64,000 bases of DNA from an uncultured Gammaproteobacteria bacterium (GTDB lineage: Bacteria; Pseudomonadota; Gammaproteobacteria; PS1; Pseudothioglobaceae): positions 24,268 through 88,267 of the forward strand of contig CAJVZH010000006.1 in assembly GCA_913020715.1 (NCBI GenBank), written 5' to 3'. Within the stretch, counting starts at the first letter, position 1, and the number at the start of each line of letters is the position of its first letter. The notes under the pieces are model-generated. The model was not told where the DNA came from, made no database searches, and worked only from the letters and a program-made list of their open reading frames with translations. The translations under genes were made by a program, and so were the position numbers. Below are positions 36,135 through 45,190 of this stretch, piece by piece.

Positions 36135-37214
36135 TCACAAAATAGCAACTGGGTAGGAGCCAAGAATATTGAGTTTCGAGACATGTTTTCCAACTTCTTT
36201 TAAAGCAGACTGAACATTGACATCGCTTTGATGACCCTCTATATCAATGAAAAACAAGTACTCCCACTTTACCCCAGGAATTGGATGTCTTGCCAATTGC
36301 AACATATTAATACCGTGCTTTTTAAACGGCTCAAGTAAGTCAAAAAGCGCACCAGATTCATGTTTTGTAACAACAAGCAATGAGGTTTTATCCATACCTC
36401 CAGCCGGTACAGAATCTTTGCCAATAGCAACAAATCGAGTGACGTTACCCGCCCTGTCTTCTATGTTTTTTGCCACGCGTTGTAAGCTGTATAGGCCAAG
36501 TGCTGCTTCGGAGGCAATCGCTGCGGCATTAGGCTCATCCTTAACCATTCGCGCCGCCAATGCATTTGATGCTACAGCACGACATTCAGCCTTGGGGTGA
36601 TGATTCGCTAACCAGCGGCGACATTGATCCAGAGCCTGTTGATGGGCGTAAATTATTTTAATTTCTTGCGCCTGATCCTGCATCATAAGTTGATGAGAAA
36701 TCGCAATTTCTACTTCACCGCAAATATGCAAATCATGAGTGTAGAGCAAGTCCAATGTAGCGCCAATCACACCATTCGATGAATTTTCAATTGGCACAAC
36801 CCCATAGTGCGCGTTGTCCGTTTCCACCTGATGGAAAATTTCATCGATATTGCCACAATCAAGCGTGGAAACAGCGTGACCAAAATGCTTCAACGCCGCC
36901 TCTTGGGTAAAAGTACCCTCGGGCCCTAAGAACGCAATCTTCAGCGGCTGCTCAAGTGCAAGGCAAGCAGACATAATTTCACGGAAGATATGCCCCACAT
37001 CCTTATCTTTTAATAAGCTTTTGTTTCGCTCAATAACCCGAGACAAAACTTGCGCCTCCCTCTCTGGGCGATAAAACACACTCTGTGTATTGGTTTCTTT
37101 TTTAACCTTGGCAACTTCAGCCGCCAATTCTGCACGCGTTGCAATGAGTGCCTGAATTTTCTCATCCAGGGCATCAATTTCCATTCTTAAAACTTTTAGA
37201 GCTTGTTCTTTCAT
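36135..37214 (-). CDS. pheA: Bifunctional chorismate mutase / prephenate dehydratase (P-protein)
   Basis: It converts chorismate to prephenate and then phenylpyruvate. The 359 residues comprise an AroQ chorismate mutase domain (1-90, LRMEIDALDEKIQALIATR), a dehydratase domain from about residue 94 (IAFLGPEGTFTQEAALKHFG, then PIENSSNGVIGATLDLL) and a C-terminal ACT domain (SLLVVTKHESGALFDLL). The ESRP motif that binds feedback phenylalanine is replaced by ARHP (before IPGVKWEYLFFIDIEG), while GAL is kept. That suggests altered inhibition. It lies 45 bp after serC and 18 bp before hisC. Confidence 0.94.
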   Translation of the reverse strand: MKEQALKVLRMEIDALDEKIQALIATRAELAAEVAKVKKETNTQSVFYRPEREAQVLSRVIERNKSLLKDKDVGHIFREIMSACLALEQPLKIAFLGPEGTFTQEAALKHFGHAVSTLDCGNIDEIFHQVETDNAHYGVVPIENSSNGVIGATLDLLYTHDLHICGEVEIAISHQLMMQDQAQEIKIIYAHQQALDQCRRWLANHHPKAECRAVASNALAARMVKDEPNAAAIASEAALGLYSLQRVAKNIEDRAGNVTRFVAIGKDSVPAGGMDKTSLLVVTKHESGALFDLLEPFKKHGINMLQLARHPIPGVKWEYLFFIDIEGHQSDVNVQSALKEVGKHVSKLNILGSYPVAIL

Positions 37215-37259
37215 ACTGGTTATAAATTTTATTAGATTTGAGCGCCTTATGTGTCTTCT

Positions 37260-38339
37260 TTAAGTCTGTGTTCTTTCAAACTCCCTCATAAAGCCAACTA
37301 ACGCTTCAACGCCATCAAGCTCCATTGCATTATAGATGCTAGCACGCATACCGCCAACCGCTTTATGACCTTTTAATGCCAATAAGCCGGCGTCAAATGC
37401 TGATTTAACAAACTGAGCGTCAAGTTTAGCGTCAGCAAGGAAGAACGGCACATTCATCCAAGAGCGGTAACGCGGGTTGATATTATTTGAATAAAAATCA
37501 GACCGATCAATGGCCTGATACAAAAATTTGGATTTTTTTTCATTTTGCTTAGCAATCGCTTCAATACCACCCAACTCCTTTAACCACTCAAAGACCAGCG
37601 CCGCTGCGTACCAAGCAAAGGTACAAGGCGTATTGTACATCGAGTCGTTATTGGCTTGCGATGCATAGTCGAACATAACAGGCTGATTATCCATTGCATC
37701 GCCAATTAAATCCTCCCTAACAATGACCACTGTCAAACCTGCGGCACCGATGTTCTTTTGCGCGCCTGCGTAAATCACTCCAAATTTAGAAACATCAATA
37801 GGTCGAGAAAGAATCGAAGACGACATATCAGCAACTATCGGCATACCCACTTCAGGGACATAATCAAACTCAAGGCCAGCAATAGTCTCGTTAGGCGTAT
37901 AGTGCAAATAAGCCGCATTTTCATCAATGCGCCAATCAGAAAAACTCTGTATATCGGTAAATCCGTTGTCACTGCTGTTGGTGCAAATATTTACATCACA
38001 ATAACGAGCACCCTCTTTGATAGCCTTGTCAGACCAATGCCCAGTATGGGTGTAATTGGCTATTTTCTTGCCTTGCAACAAGTTAATCGGTACCATTGAG
38101 AACTGCTGAGAAGCGCCACCCTGCAAAAACAAAACTTTGTAATTATTAGGAATCGCCATCAAGTCTCTAAGGTCTTTCTCAGCTTTTTTCGCCAACGCCA
38201 TAAAGTCCACCCCTCTGTGAGAGATTTCAATCGCAGAGGCTTTTGCGTTGCCAAATTCAAGCAAATCATACTGAATTTTATTAATTACCGGACTGGGCAA
38301 TGTTGAAGGGCCAGCACTAAAGTTAAAAACCTGTTCCAT
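37260..38339 (-). CDS. serC: Phosphoserine aminotransferase
   Basis: This PLP enzyme makes 3-phosphoserine from 3-phosphohydroxypyruvate, and also acts in PLP synthesis. The 359 residues begin FNFSAGPSTLPSPVI and show LFLQGGASQQFSMVP and the Lys-containing VIYAGAQKNIGAAGLTVVIVRED. Length matches E. coli SerC (362). It is the first gene of the aromatic/serine operon and is divergent from cobO. Confidence 0.96.
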   Translation of the reverse strand: MEQVFNFSAGPSTLPSPVINKIQYDLLEFGNAKASAIEISHRGVDFMALAKKAEKDLRDLMAIPNNYKVLFLQGGASQQFSMVPINLLQGKKIANYTHTGHWSDKAIKEGARYCDVNICTNSSDNGFTDIQSFSDWRIDENAAYLHYTPNETIAGLEFDYVPEVGMPIVADMSSSILSRPIDVSKFGVIYAGAQKNIGAAGLTVVIVREDLIGDAMDNQPVMFDYASQANNDSMYNTPCTFAWYAAALVFEWLKELGGIEAIAKQNEKKSKFLYQAIDRSDFYSNNINPRYRSWMNVPFFLADAKLDAQFVKSAFDAGLLALKGHKAVGGMRASIYNAMELDGVEALVGFMREFERTQT

Positions 38340-38477
38340 AAAAGTAAATTAAGGGGTGGAAGTTCCTTAGCATTTTACCTCAGACTATCAATTTAACTTG
38401 ATTAGTGCACCACATTTATTAATACCACAGCTCAGATTTATGCACTAGAATAGTAACAAATAATAGAGAGTTAAAAT

Positions 38478-39068
38478 ATGGACAATTCATACAAAAAACG
38501 CATGCAAAAGAAAAAAGCCTATATCGACTCTAGGATAGAGGCTGCCAATATTGATAAAGGCATTATTGTTTTATTAACAGGCAATGGCAAGGGCAAATCT
38601 TCATCCGCTATGGGGATGATCTGTCGCGCTCTAGGTTATGGCTTAAAAGTGGGCTTGGTGCGCTTTCTCAAAGGCGCTCAAGACACTGGTGAAGACTTGT
38701 TTCTTAATAACCACTCAAACGTTACTACAGCTCTAATGGAAAGCGGATTTACTTGGGATACGCAAGACAAAGAGCTGGATATTCAAAAAGCAGTTGAAAC
38801 ATGGAGCAAAGCCAAACTATTTCTGCAAGATCCAGCTATTGACTTGGTGGTGATTGATGAGCTTACTTATATGCTCAATTACAACTATCTTGATGAATCA
38901 GACATTCTTGAAATAATCAATAATCGCCCCGAGAGCCAGCATGTTGTTATTACCGGCCGAGCGGCAAGCAAGGGCTTAATTGACATCTCTGACACGGTCA
39001 GTGAAATTCAAGACATTAAGCACGCTTTTAGAGCTAATATCAAAGCGCAAAAAGGCGTTGACTACTAA
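38478..39068 (+). CDS. cobO: Cob(I)yrinic acid a,c-diamide adenosyltransferase
   Basis: It adenosylates corrinoids to make adenosylcobalamin (CobO/BtuR/CobA family). The 196 residues have an ATP loop GNGKGKSSSAMGMICRALG (about 36-54), KVGLVRFLKG, the VVIDELTYMLNYNYL segment and VVITGRAASKGLID. The end resembles family members (DIKHAFRANIKAQKGVDY). It stands alone between serC (divergent) and a PAP2 gene (convergent), so it probably serves salvage of imported corrinoids. No cobalamin riboswitch is seen upstream. Confidence 0.93.
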   Translation: MDNSYKKRMQKKKAYIDSRIEAANIDKGIIVLLTGNGKGKSSSAMGMICRALGYGLKVGLVRFLKGAQDTGEDLFLNNHSNVTTALMESGFTWDTQDKELDIQKAVETWSKAKLFLQDPAIDLVVIDELTYMLNYNYLDESDILEIINNRPESQHVVITGRAASKGLIDISDTVSEIQDIKHAFRANIKAQKGVDY

Positions 39069-39071
39069 CGT

Positions 39072-39677
39072 TTAAAAAACGTAAATCCAAAAAACAAAAG
39101 CACCCAATAATGCCCCAAAAATTGTATCAACAATATAGTGTTGCTTCGTCAACAAACAGCTAATTGTAATAAAAACTGGGAATGACCAAATAGCCACCAC
39201 AATCGCTGGGTGCGAAGCTGCGCCATTGTTGATCATATGCAAAGAAGTCATCATCGCAACGCTCACGTGCATAGAGGGAAAGCAATTGGTTGCCGCATCG
39301 AAACTCTGCACGTATTTTAGAAATTTTTGAGATTTGCCCGAATTCTCACTAAAATCGCGCCAGCGAGCTGGAGTTACAATCGGATAAAAAGTAAAGAATA
39401 ATATTTGGATAAAGGCTAGCAATAAAAAATTAGCGGCGATATAGGCGAACTGCTGAAAACTGTTGATCGAAAAAACCAAACCGATAACCATCGGATAGTA
39501 AAGGCCACTGTATAACCAAGCCCAACTAGGGATAAAGGGTATTTTATCGTCAACCCTAGTACTCAACTCTCTCGGCTCTTTAAAGGGGTGGTTTTGTGGG
39601 AAAAAATAGAATTGGTAGACACCAACAATTAGAATAATGCTGATCAGCACCATCAACAAAGTATCAAGCATAGTCAT
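39072..39677 (-). CDS. PAP2-superfamily membrane phosphatase
   Basis: This integral membrane protein of about 201 residues has about six hydrophobic segments. The PAP2 motifs are partly visible: CFPSMHVSVAMM (the P-S-x-H core) and TKQHYIVDTIFGALLG (the His-x3-Asp core). It fits the PAP2_3 / inositolphosphotransferase-like subgroup, whose substrates are lipid phosphates. The frame is open from a TTG at 39746; ATG codons at 39677 and 39671 sit just before the first membrane segment, so I use 39677. No strong ribosome-binding site is visible. Substrate unknown. Confidence 0.75.
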   Translation of the reverse strand: MTMLDTLLMVLISIILIVGVYQFYFFPQNHPFKEPRELSTRVDDKIPFIPSWAWLYSGLYYPMVIGLVFSINSFQQFAYIAANFLLLAFIQILFFTFYPIVTPARWRDFSENSGKSQKFLKYVQSFDAATNCFPSMHVSVAMMTSLHMINNGAASHPAIVVAIWSFPVFITISCLLTKQHYIVDTIFGALLGAFVFWIYVF

Positions 39678-39770
39678 ATGGTTTAGTGTTCCAATTGAAT
39701 CCCAATAGGCACAAATGTTAACACACCCAACAAAAAATAGGCTCAAAATTGACCATGAATGAATGCTTAC

Positions 39771-41132
39771 TTAGATATTCTCATTTAGGTGGTCTAGCGC
39801 CTCAGACAAACGCTCAACTGCAATTACTTTCATGCCTTTCGGGGATTTTTTTGGCGCATTGGCCTTTGGCACGATGGCCAACTTAAAACCTTGTTTTTGC
39901 GCCTCTGCAAGTCTTTCTTGAGCGTTGTATACTGGCCTAACTTCGCCAGCCAGTCCAACTTCGCCAAATGCGATCCAATCCTTCGGAATTACTCTGTCAC
40001 GAAGGCTTGAAACAATGGCCAACATCACCACTAGATCAGAGGCTGTTTCGCTGACTTTAATTCCGCCAACGACGTTGATAAAAACATCCTGATCAAATGT
40101 TACGATGCCGCCGTGTTTGTGAAGAATGGCTAGCTGCAATGCAAGGCGGTTTTGATCCATACCCACACATATTCTCTTTGGCGCACCATTTGCCTGATCC
40201 ACTAACGCTTGTACTTCAATCAACAAAGGGCGGGTTGCTTCTCGAGTTACCGTCACCATAGAGCCAGGTGCAGATAAGTTTTCGTTGGAAAGAAAAATTG
40301 CCGAAGGATTGGTAATTTGTTGTAGACCCTTCTCGCTCATAGCAAACACACTGATTTCATTAACCGCACCAAAACGATTTTTAACCGCTCGGATGATGCG
40401 GTAACGACCACCGGCATCCCCTTCAAAGTAAAGTACGCTATCAACCATGTGTTCCAAAATTCTTGGCCCCGCTAGGGCGCCACCCTTGGTGACATGGCCA
40501 ATCATCAACATGATGGTGTTTGTTTGTTTTGCGTATTGGGTTAATTGCGCCGCACAATCTCTTACCTGGGTAACAGAGCCAGGTGCAGAGGTTGAGGTGT
40601 CGCTCACCAAGGTTTGAATGGAATCTATAACAATGACCTTTGGGTTCAGGTTTTTTGCTGTTTTTAGTATTTTTTCAAGATAGGTTTCACTTAGCAATTG
40701 TACGTCCGCATCAATACCTAATCGGGTGGCTCGATCGCTAATCTGCTGTGCCGATTCTTCACCACTAACATACAGTGTATTTTCACTTAAGTTGATTGAA
40801 GCTAAAGCCTGAAGAATCAATGTTGACTTGCCAATGCCAGGATCGCCACCAATAAGCACTACCGAGCCCTCAACCAAGCCGCCGCCCAAAGTGCGGTCGA
40901 GCTCGCTGAGACCCGTTGAGAGTCTGACGCTTGTCTGTGTTTTAACCTCATTAAGAGATTGCACTGTTGAAGAGGGAAGGTCTTTTAAGCACTCGGATTG
41001 GCTGACCTTGGATGGCACCACAAGCACCTCCTCCAAGGCGTTCCACTCTTTACACTCTAAGCACTGCCCTGCCCATTGATAATGCGTTGCACCGCAGTTG
41101 GAGCAAACAAATTCTACTTTTATTTTTGCCAT
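39771..41132 (-). CDS. radA: DNA repair protein RadA
   Basis: This RecA-like helicase processes recombination intermediates. The 453 residues comprise an N-terminal C4 zinc finger (CSNCGATHYQWAGQCLEC, about 10-27), a RecA-type ATPase with Walker A GGDPGIGKST (about 94-103), the RadA-specific KNRFG motif (VKNRFGAVNEIS) and a Lon-protease-like C-terminal domain (GGIKVSETASDLVVMLAIVSSLRD). It follows the lipoprotein gene by 10 bp on the same strand. Confidence 0.95.
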   Translation of the reverse strand: MAKIKVEFVCSNCGATHYQWAGQCLECKEWNALEEVLVVPSKVSQSECLKDLPSSTVQSLNEVKTQTSVRLSTGLSELDRTLGGGLVEGSVVLIGGDPGIGKSTLILQALASINLSENTLYVSGEESAQQISDRATRLGIDADVQLLSETYLEKILKTAKNLNPKVIVIDSIQTLVSDTSTSAPGSVTQVRDCAAQLTQYAKQTNTIMLMIGHVTKGGALAGPRILEHMVDSVLYFEGDAGGRYRIIRAVKNRFGAVNEISVFAMSEKGLQQITNPSAIFLSNENLSAPGSMVTVTREATRPLLIEVQALVDQANGAPKRICVGMDQNRLALQLAILHKHGGIVTFDQDVFINVVGGIKVSETASDLVVMLAIVSSLRDRVIPKDWIAFGEVGLAGEVRPVYNAQERLAEAQKQGFKLAIVPKANAPKKSPKGMKVIAVERLSEALDHLNENI

Positions 41133-41142
41133 AATTGTTTGC

Positions 41143-41829
41143 TTACTGTTTGTCGGGAAAGTCTGCCTTTATACCCTGAAATCTCTTAAAAGCGAAACTG
41201 TATATTTTTGGATCATCAACAATTTCAACGCCATTCACAAAAAATTCATCGCTGGCAAAAGGGTTGAGTGAGAATTTTTTGTCATAAAGCAACTTAACAA
41301 AGTTGAGTTTTATCTCAGTAGCGGTACCTGAATCAATACTGCTTAATTTTGCAACACCGTTAACAGAGGTCATTGTTTTATTATCACTCGCACCATAAAG
41401 ACCACCTCCGAGTAGTACTGCTGGCGCAATATGGGCCGCTATTGAAGGCAGAGCGGCCAACGAACCCCCGCTAAACCCAAAGCCAAGGAGGCCTATCCAA
41501 GCCGCCATTCCCACAGTGGCAACACCAGCCGTTTTTCCAGCATAGTTGATTAGGCCATTCTCATCAATAATAACGCGTCTACCTTTAACGGTAATGGTGC
41601 CATCAAAAACAATGATCTCATCAAAACCCTCCTCTTTGGCAGTTTGCACCACCATTGCCGTGACGACCTCGATGGGCTGACGTATAACAAAAATTTTAAA
41701 ATCGGCATGATTTGCCGTAATAGTGGGTAATGTTTCGAACGTCTGCAGTGGCTTTTCTTGAAAAGTTGCACAGCTTGACAGTAGCAACGTAAAAATGAGT
41801 AGAAAAAGCCTTTTAGAGACAGACATCAT
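41143..41829 (-). CDS. Predicted lipoprotein of unknown function
   Basis: This 228-residue protein has a lipoprotein signal peptide with lipobox LLSSC (Cys19). The mature part has an N-terminal alpha/beta-looking region (ADFKIFVIRQPIEVVTAMVVQTAKEEGF). A glycine- and alanine-rich hydrophobic stretch follows (about 95-155, containing VGMAAWIGLLGFGFSGGSLAA), and then a polar C-terminal part. The hydrophobic middle resembles membrane-spanning glycine-zipper segments. I do not recognise the family. Two adjacent ATG codons (41829 and 41826) are possible starts. It lies upstream of radA. Confidence 0.75.
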   Translation of the reverse strand: MMSVSKRLFLLIFTLLLSSCATFQEKPLQTFETLPTITANHADFKIFVIRQPIEVVTAMVVQTAKEEGFDEIIVFDGTITVKGRRVIIDENGLINYAGKTAGVATVGMAAWIGLLGFGFSGGSLAALPSIAAHIAPAVLLGGGLYGASDNKTMTSVNGVAKLSSIDSGTATEIKLNFVKLLYDKKFSLNPFASDEFFVNGVEIVDDPKIYSFAFKRFQGIKADFPDKQ

Positions 41830-41919
41830 AATTGATATTATAAGTGCATCGCCCTATAAAAGACAAGGATTCAACTTAACGCGCCACCAAACTTAAGAGC
41901 TGTATTTTTAAAATTACTA

Positions 41920-42372
41920 CTACTTCTTCATTAATTTATCTATTTCACTTTTAAAGGCTTCAATATCTTGAAATTGACGATAAACAGAAGCAAAGCGAAT
42001 GTAGGCAACCTCATCAAGAGCTTGAAGCTCCTTCATCACCCATTCACCCACCAGTGATGAGGGCACTTCGCGATCATTTTGCGCCATCAAGCGGCGCTCA
42101 ATTTTCTGAATAGCTGTTTCTATTTTTGAAGTTTCGACAGGTCTTTTTTCTAACGCTTTAAGCAAGCCAGCGCGTAATTTTTCTTCACTGAAAGATTGTC
42201 TGGAATCGTCGCTTTTAATCAAGCGAGGGAGGTTTAAATCAACGGTTTCTCTAGTGGAATGCCTCTCGCCACAGGAGAGACATTCTCGACGACGACGCAC
42301 TTGGGAGCCGTCGTCAAGAAGTCGCGTGTCCAGAACTTTTGTATCATCAGATTGACAAAATGGACAGCGCAT
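41920..42372 (-). CDS. nrdR: Transcriptional repressor NrdR
   Basis: NrdR is a nucleotide-sensing repressor of ribonucleotide reductase genes. The 150 residues have an N-terminal zinc ribbon (MRCPFCQSDDTKVLDTRLLD, then CLSCGERHSTRE) and an ATP-cone domain (about 49-139, beginning VIKSDDSRQSF in related form: LIKSDDSRQSFSEEKLRAGL). Length is exactly typical. It follows glyA by 15 bp, a common pairing. Confidence 0.97.
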   Translation of the reverse strand: MRCPFCQSDDTKVLDTRLLDDGSQVRRRRECLSCGERHSTRETVDLNLPRLIKSDDSRQSFSEEKLRAGLLKALEKRPVETSKIETAIQKIERRLMAQNDREVPSSLVGEWVMKELQALDEVAYIRFASVYRQFQDIEAFKSEIDKLMKK

Positions 42373-42387
42373 TTTTAGAAGTTTTGT

Positions 42388-43641
42388 TTATTTGTAAACT
42401 GGGTGTCTTGCACAAAGTGCTTCAACTTTAGCTCTAACGTCATCAATAACCGCAGGGTTTTCAATGTCATCACAAATGTCACAAATCCACGTTGCTAGAT
42501 CACGACAATCAGCCTCGTCGAAGCCCCTTGTTGTGGCCGCTGGCGTACCCACACGGATACCACTCGTCACGAAAGGTGATTGTGGATCATTAGGTACAGC
42601 GTTCTTATTAACGGTAATGTGCGCAGAATCAAGTGCCGCATCAACCGCTTTACCCGTTAGACCTTGTGAAATGAAGCTTACTAAGAATAAGTGGTCGTCG
42701 GTACCACCAGAAACAACGTCGTAACCGCGGGCAATGAATGTCTCTGCCATTGCTTGTGCGTTGATAACCACTTGCGTTTGGTAAGCCTTAAAGTCTCCGC
42801 CCAGCGCCTCTTTGAAAGCAACCGCTTTAGCAGCAATAACGTGCATTAATGGGCCACCTTGAATGCCTGGAAAGATAGCTGCGTTTAGCTTCTTTTCAAT
42901 TTCTTCATTGGCTCTAGCAAGAATCAAACCGCCTCTTGGACCTCTCAATGTTTTATGTGTTGTTGTTGTAACAACGTCAGCAACAGCCATCGGTGATGGG
43001 TATAGCCCTGTTGCAATTAAGCCTGCAACGTGAGCCATGTCAACGAATAAATAAGCACCAACTTGATCGGCAATCTCTCTAAAGCGATCCCAGTCAATTA
43101 TGCGTGAGTATGCAGAAAAACCAGCAATAATCATTTTTGGCTTGTGCTCATTAGCCAAGCGCTCAACTTCATCGTAGTCGATTTCGCCTGTTTCAGCTTT
43201 TAAACCATATTGAATTGCATTAAAGTTTTTACCAGAAAATGAAGGCTTGGCACCGTGTGTCAAGTGACCACCGTGAGCAAGGCTCATACCAAGAATTGTG
43301 TCACCTGGAACGAGAAGCGCCTGGAAAACCGCAGCGTTTGCTTGAGAGCCGGAATGCGGCTGAACGTTGGCATAATCTGCGCCAAACAATTCCTTTGCAC
43401 GATCAATTGCTAATTGCTCAACAACGTCTACATGCTCGCAACCACCATAGTAGCGCTTGTAAGGATAGCCTTCGGCATATTTGTTAGTCAACTGAGAGCC
43501 TTGAGCCTCCATGACCGCTGGTGATGTGTAATTTTCAGAAGCAATTAGCTCAATGTGAGCCTCTTGACGGGCCACCTCTGCATTTACTGCGTTAGCGATA
43601 TCAACATCGACAACAGACAAAGTTTGAGATTTGTCAAACAT
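42388..43641 (-). CDS. glyA: Serine hydroxymethyltransferase
   Basis: It interconverts serine and glycine with tetrahydrofolate, feeding one-carbon metabolism. The 417 residues match E. coli GlyA in length. They show [19 protein letters not shown], the [20 protein letters not shown] segment and the PLP lysine in [21 protein letters not shown] lies 7-11 nt before the ATG. Glycine and one-carbon flow connect to the predicted glycine betaine and D-amino-acid catabolism nearby. Confidence 0.97.
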   Translation of the reverse strand: MFDKSQTLSVVDVDIANAVNAEVARQEAHIELIASENYTSPAVMEAQGSQLTNKYAEGYPYKRYYGGCEHVDVVEQLAIDRAKELFGADYANVQPHSGSQANAAVFQALLVPGDTILGMSLAHGGHLTHGAKPSFSGKNFNAIQYGLKAETGEIDYDEVERLANEHKPKMIIAGFSAYSRIIDWDRFREIADQVGAYLFVDMAHVAGLIATGLYPSPMAVADVVTTTTHKTLRGPRGGLILARANEEIEKKLNAAIFPGIQGGPLMHVIAAKAVAFKEALGGDFKAYQTQVVINAQAMAETFIARGYDVVSGGTDDHLFLVSFISQGLTGKAVDAALDSAHITVNKNAVPNDPQSPFVTSGIRVGTPAATTRGFDEADCRDLATWICDICDDIENPAVIDDVRAKVEALCARHPVYK

Positions 43642-43865
43642 ACTCTTCTCCTATATAAGTGAAAGACGAAAGTGAAATATTTTATCCTATTATGCACTTT
43701 AAGCCAACCAAACTTATCAATCCATAACAATCGTTTTCATAATACAAAGAAGGGATAACGCCTTAAAACATCGATAAAATTGAGTAGTCGCTAACTTATT
43801 CTATCAATAATCTTTTTGGTAGAGATAATTTTCTGCATTGGCTCTATATTTGTAAAATTATGTTA

Positions 43866-43882
43866 TTTACCTGAATGGTAAA
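43866..43882. promoter_or_regulatory. Palindrome upstream of dadA (candidate operator)
   Basis: TTTACC (43866-43871) and GGTAAA (43877-43882) form a perfect inverted repeat with a 5-bp spacer (TGAAT). It ends 33 bp before the dadA ATG, in the glyA-dadA divergent gap. dad operons are commonly Lrp-controlled; assignment to any regulator here is inference. Confidence 0.35.
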
Positions 43883-43915
43883 ATTCGACTTTTTTTATTA
43901 CTACACTCACTATTA

Positions 43916-45187
43916 ATGAAGGTATTGGTACTAGGTGGGGGCGTTATTGGCACCACTTCAGCGTATTTTTTAGCAAAACAAGGTCACAATGTCACCGTTG
44001 TCGAACGCCAAACTGGCGTTGCACTTGAGACAAGCCATGCCAACGCAGGGCAGGTTTCTTATGCGTATTCATCGCCTTGGGCCGCGCCAGGTATCCCATT
44101 AAAAGCGATCAAGTGGCTATTGAGTAAACACTCCCCACTGGTCATAAACCCAAAGACGAGTACTGAGACGCTTAAATTTGCCTACAGAATGCTGAAAAAT
44201 TGCAATCACAAAAGTTACAATATCAACAAAGGCCGCATGCTAAGAATCTCCAACTACGCCAAAGACTGCTTGAGTGAAATTGAACAAGACACCCAGATTG
44301 AATACGAACAAAAAAAGAAAGGCTTTTTGCAAATCCTTAGAACAAATAAGCAGGTAGAAGAGACAAAAAAAGATATCGCCGTATTGGAGCAATTTGGTAC
44401 CGAATACAAGGTTTTAGATGTTGAGGGCTGTCTTACAGCTGAGCCAGGACTAAAGCATGTAAAGAATAATATTGCAGGCGGCCTGCAATTTGAAGGTGAT
44501 GCGACCGGTAACTGCTTTAAGTTTACTAATGAGTTGCAGCAAAAATGCCTTGAGTTGGGCGTTAACTTTGAGTTTAATGTCGCCGTTGAATCGCTTCTTG
44601 TTAATAATGGGAAAATTAGTTCTGTGAAAACTAACAAAGGTGAAATGACTGCCGATAATTTTGTTGTTGCCATGGGAAGCTATTCTGCGCAATTACTACG
44701 ACCTGTTGGTATTGATATTCCTGTTTACCCAGTAAAGGGTTACTCAATCACCGTTCCTGTGCTCAACGACGATGACGCCCCTCAATCAACCATTATGGAT
44801 GAAACCTATAAAGTCGCCATTACGCGTCTTGGGAATAATATCCGAGCGGCGGGCACTGCTGAATTAACAGGTTATAACTTATCTTTAAGAGAAAGGTCCC
44901 GGGCCACGGTAAGGCACTCTGTTGAGAGCCTATTTCCTCACGCTGCTGATATGAGCGACGATCAATTCTGGACTGGACTTAGACCAATGACGCCCGACGG
45001 CACGCCCGTCATTGGCAAAACACCCTTTAAAAACCTATTTATAAACACCGGCCACGGAACACTGGGTTGGACAATGTCTACTGGCTCTGGAAAATTAATT
45101 GCCGATATTGTCTCCGGCAATGAGACGGCAATATCACTGGATGGGCTAGAAATGAGTCGGTATCCATTTGCCAACAAGGTGGCCTAA
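43916..45187 (+). CDS. dadA: D-amino-acid dehydrogenase, FAD-dependent
   Basis: It oxidises D-alanine and other D-amino acids to keto acids, passing electrons to the respiratory chain. The 423 residues show the Rossmann motif VLGGGVIGTTSAYFLAKQG (about 4-22), ETSHANAGQVSYAYSSPWAAPGIP (typical DadA, read in parts), and a C-terminal FAD-contact region GHGTLGWTMSTGSGKLIADIV. It overlaps nothing but is 3 bp from alr, with ridA after it: racemase plus dehydrogenase plus enamine deaminase, a complete alanine catabolic unit. Confidence 0.93.
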   Translation: MKVLVLGGGVIGTTSAYFLAKQGHNVTVVERQTGVALETSHANAGQVSYAYSSPWAAPGIPLKAIKWLLSKHSPLVINPKTSTETLKFAYRMLKNCNHKSYNINKGRMLRISNYAKDCLSEIEQDTQIEYEQKKKGFLQILRTNKQVEETKKDIAVLEQFGTEYKVLDVEGCLTAEPGLKHVKNNIAGGLQFEGDATGNCFKFTNELQQKCLELGVNFEFNVAVESLLVNNGKISSVKTNKGEMTADNFVVAMGSYSAQLLRPVGIDIPVYPVKGYSITVPVLNDDDAPQSTIMDETYKVAITRLGNNIRAAGTAELTGYNLSLRERSRATVRHSVESLFPHAADMSDDQFWTGLRPMTPDGTPVIGKTPFKNLFINTGHGTLGWTMSTGSGKLIADIVSGNETAISLDGLEMSRYPFANKVA

Positions 45188-45190
45188 ATC

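Noticed and set aside
38340..38477. Possible cobalamin riboswitch upstream of cobO
   Set aside because: The gap is only 138 bp and shows no B12-box-like conserved sequence.
39678..39746. Upstream TTG start for the PAP2 protein
   Set aside because: The added 23 residues have no ribosome-binding site and are not needed for the fold; ATG starts lie just before the first membrane segment.
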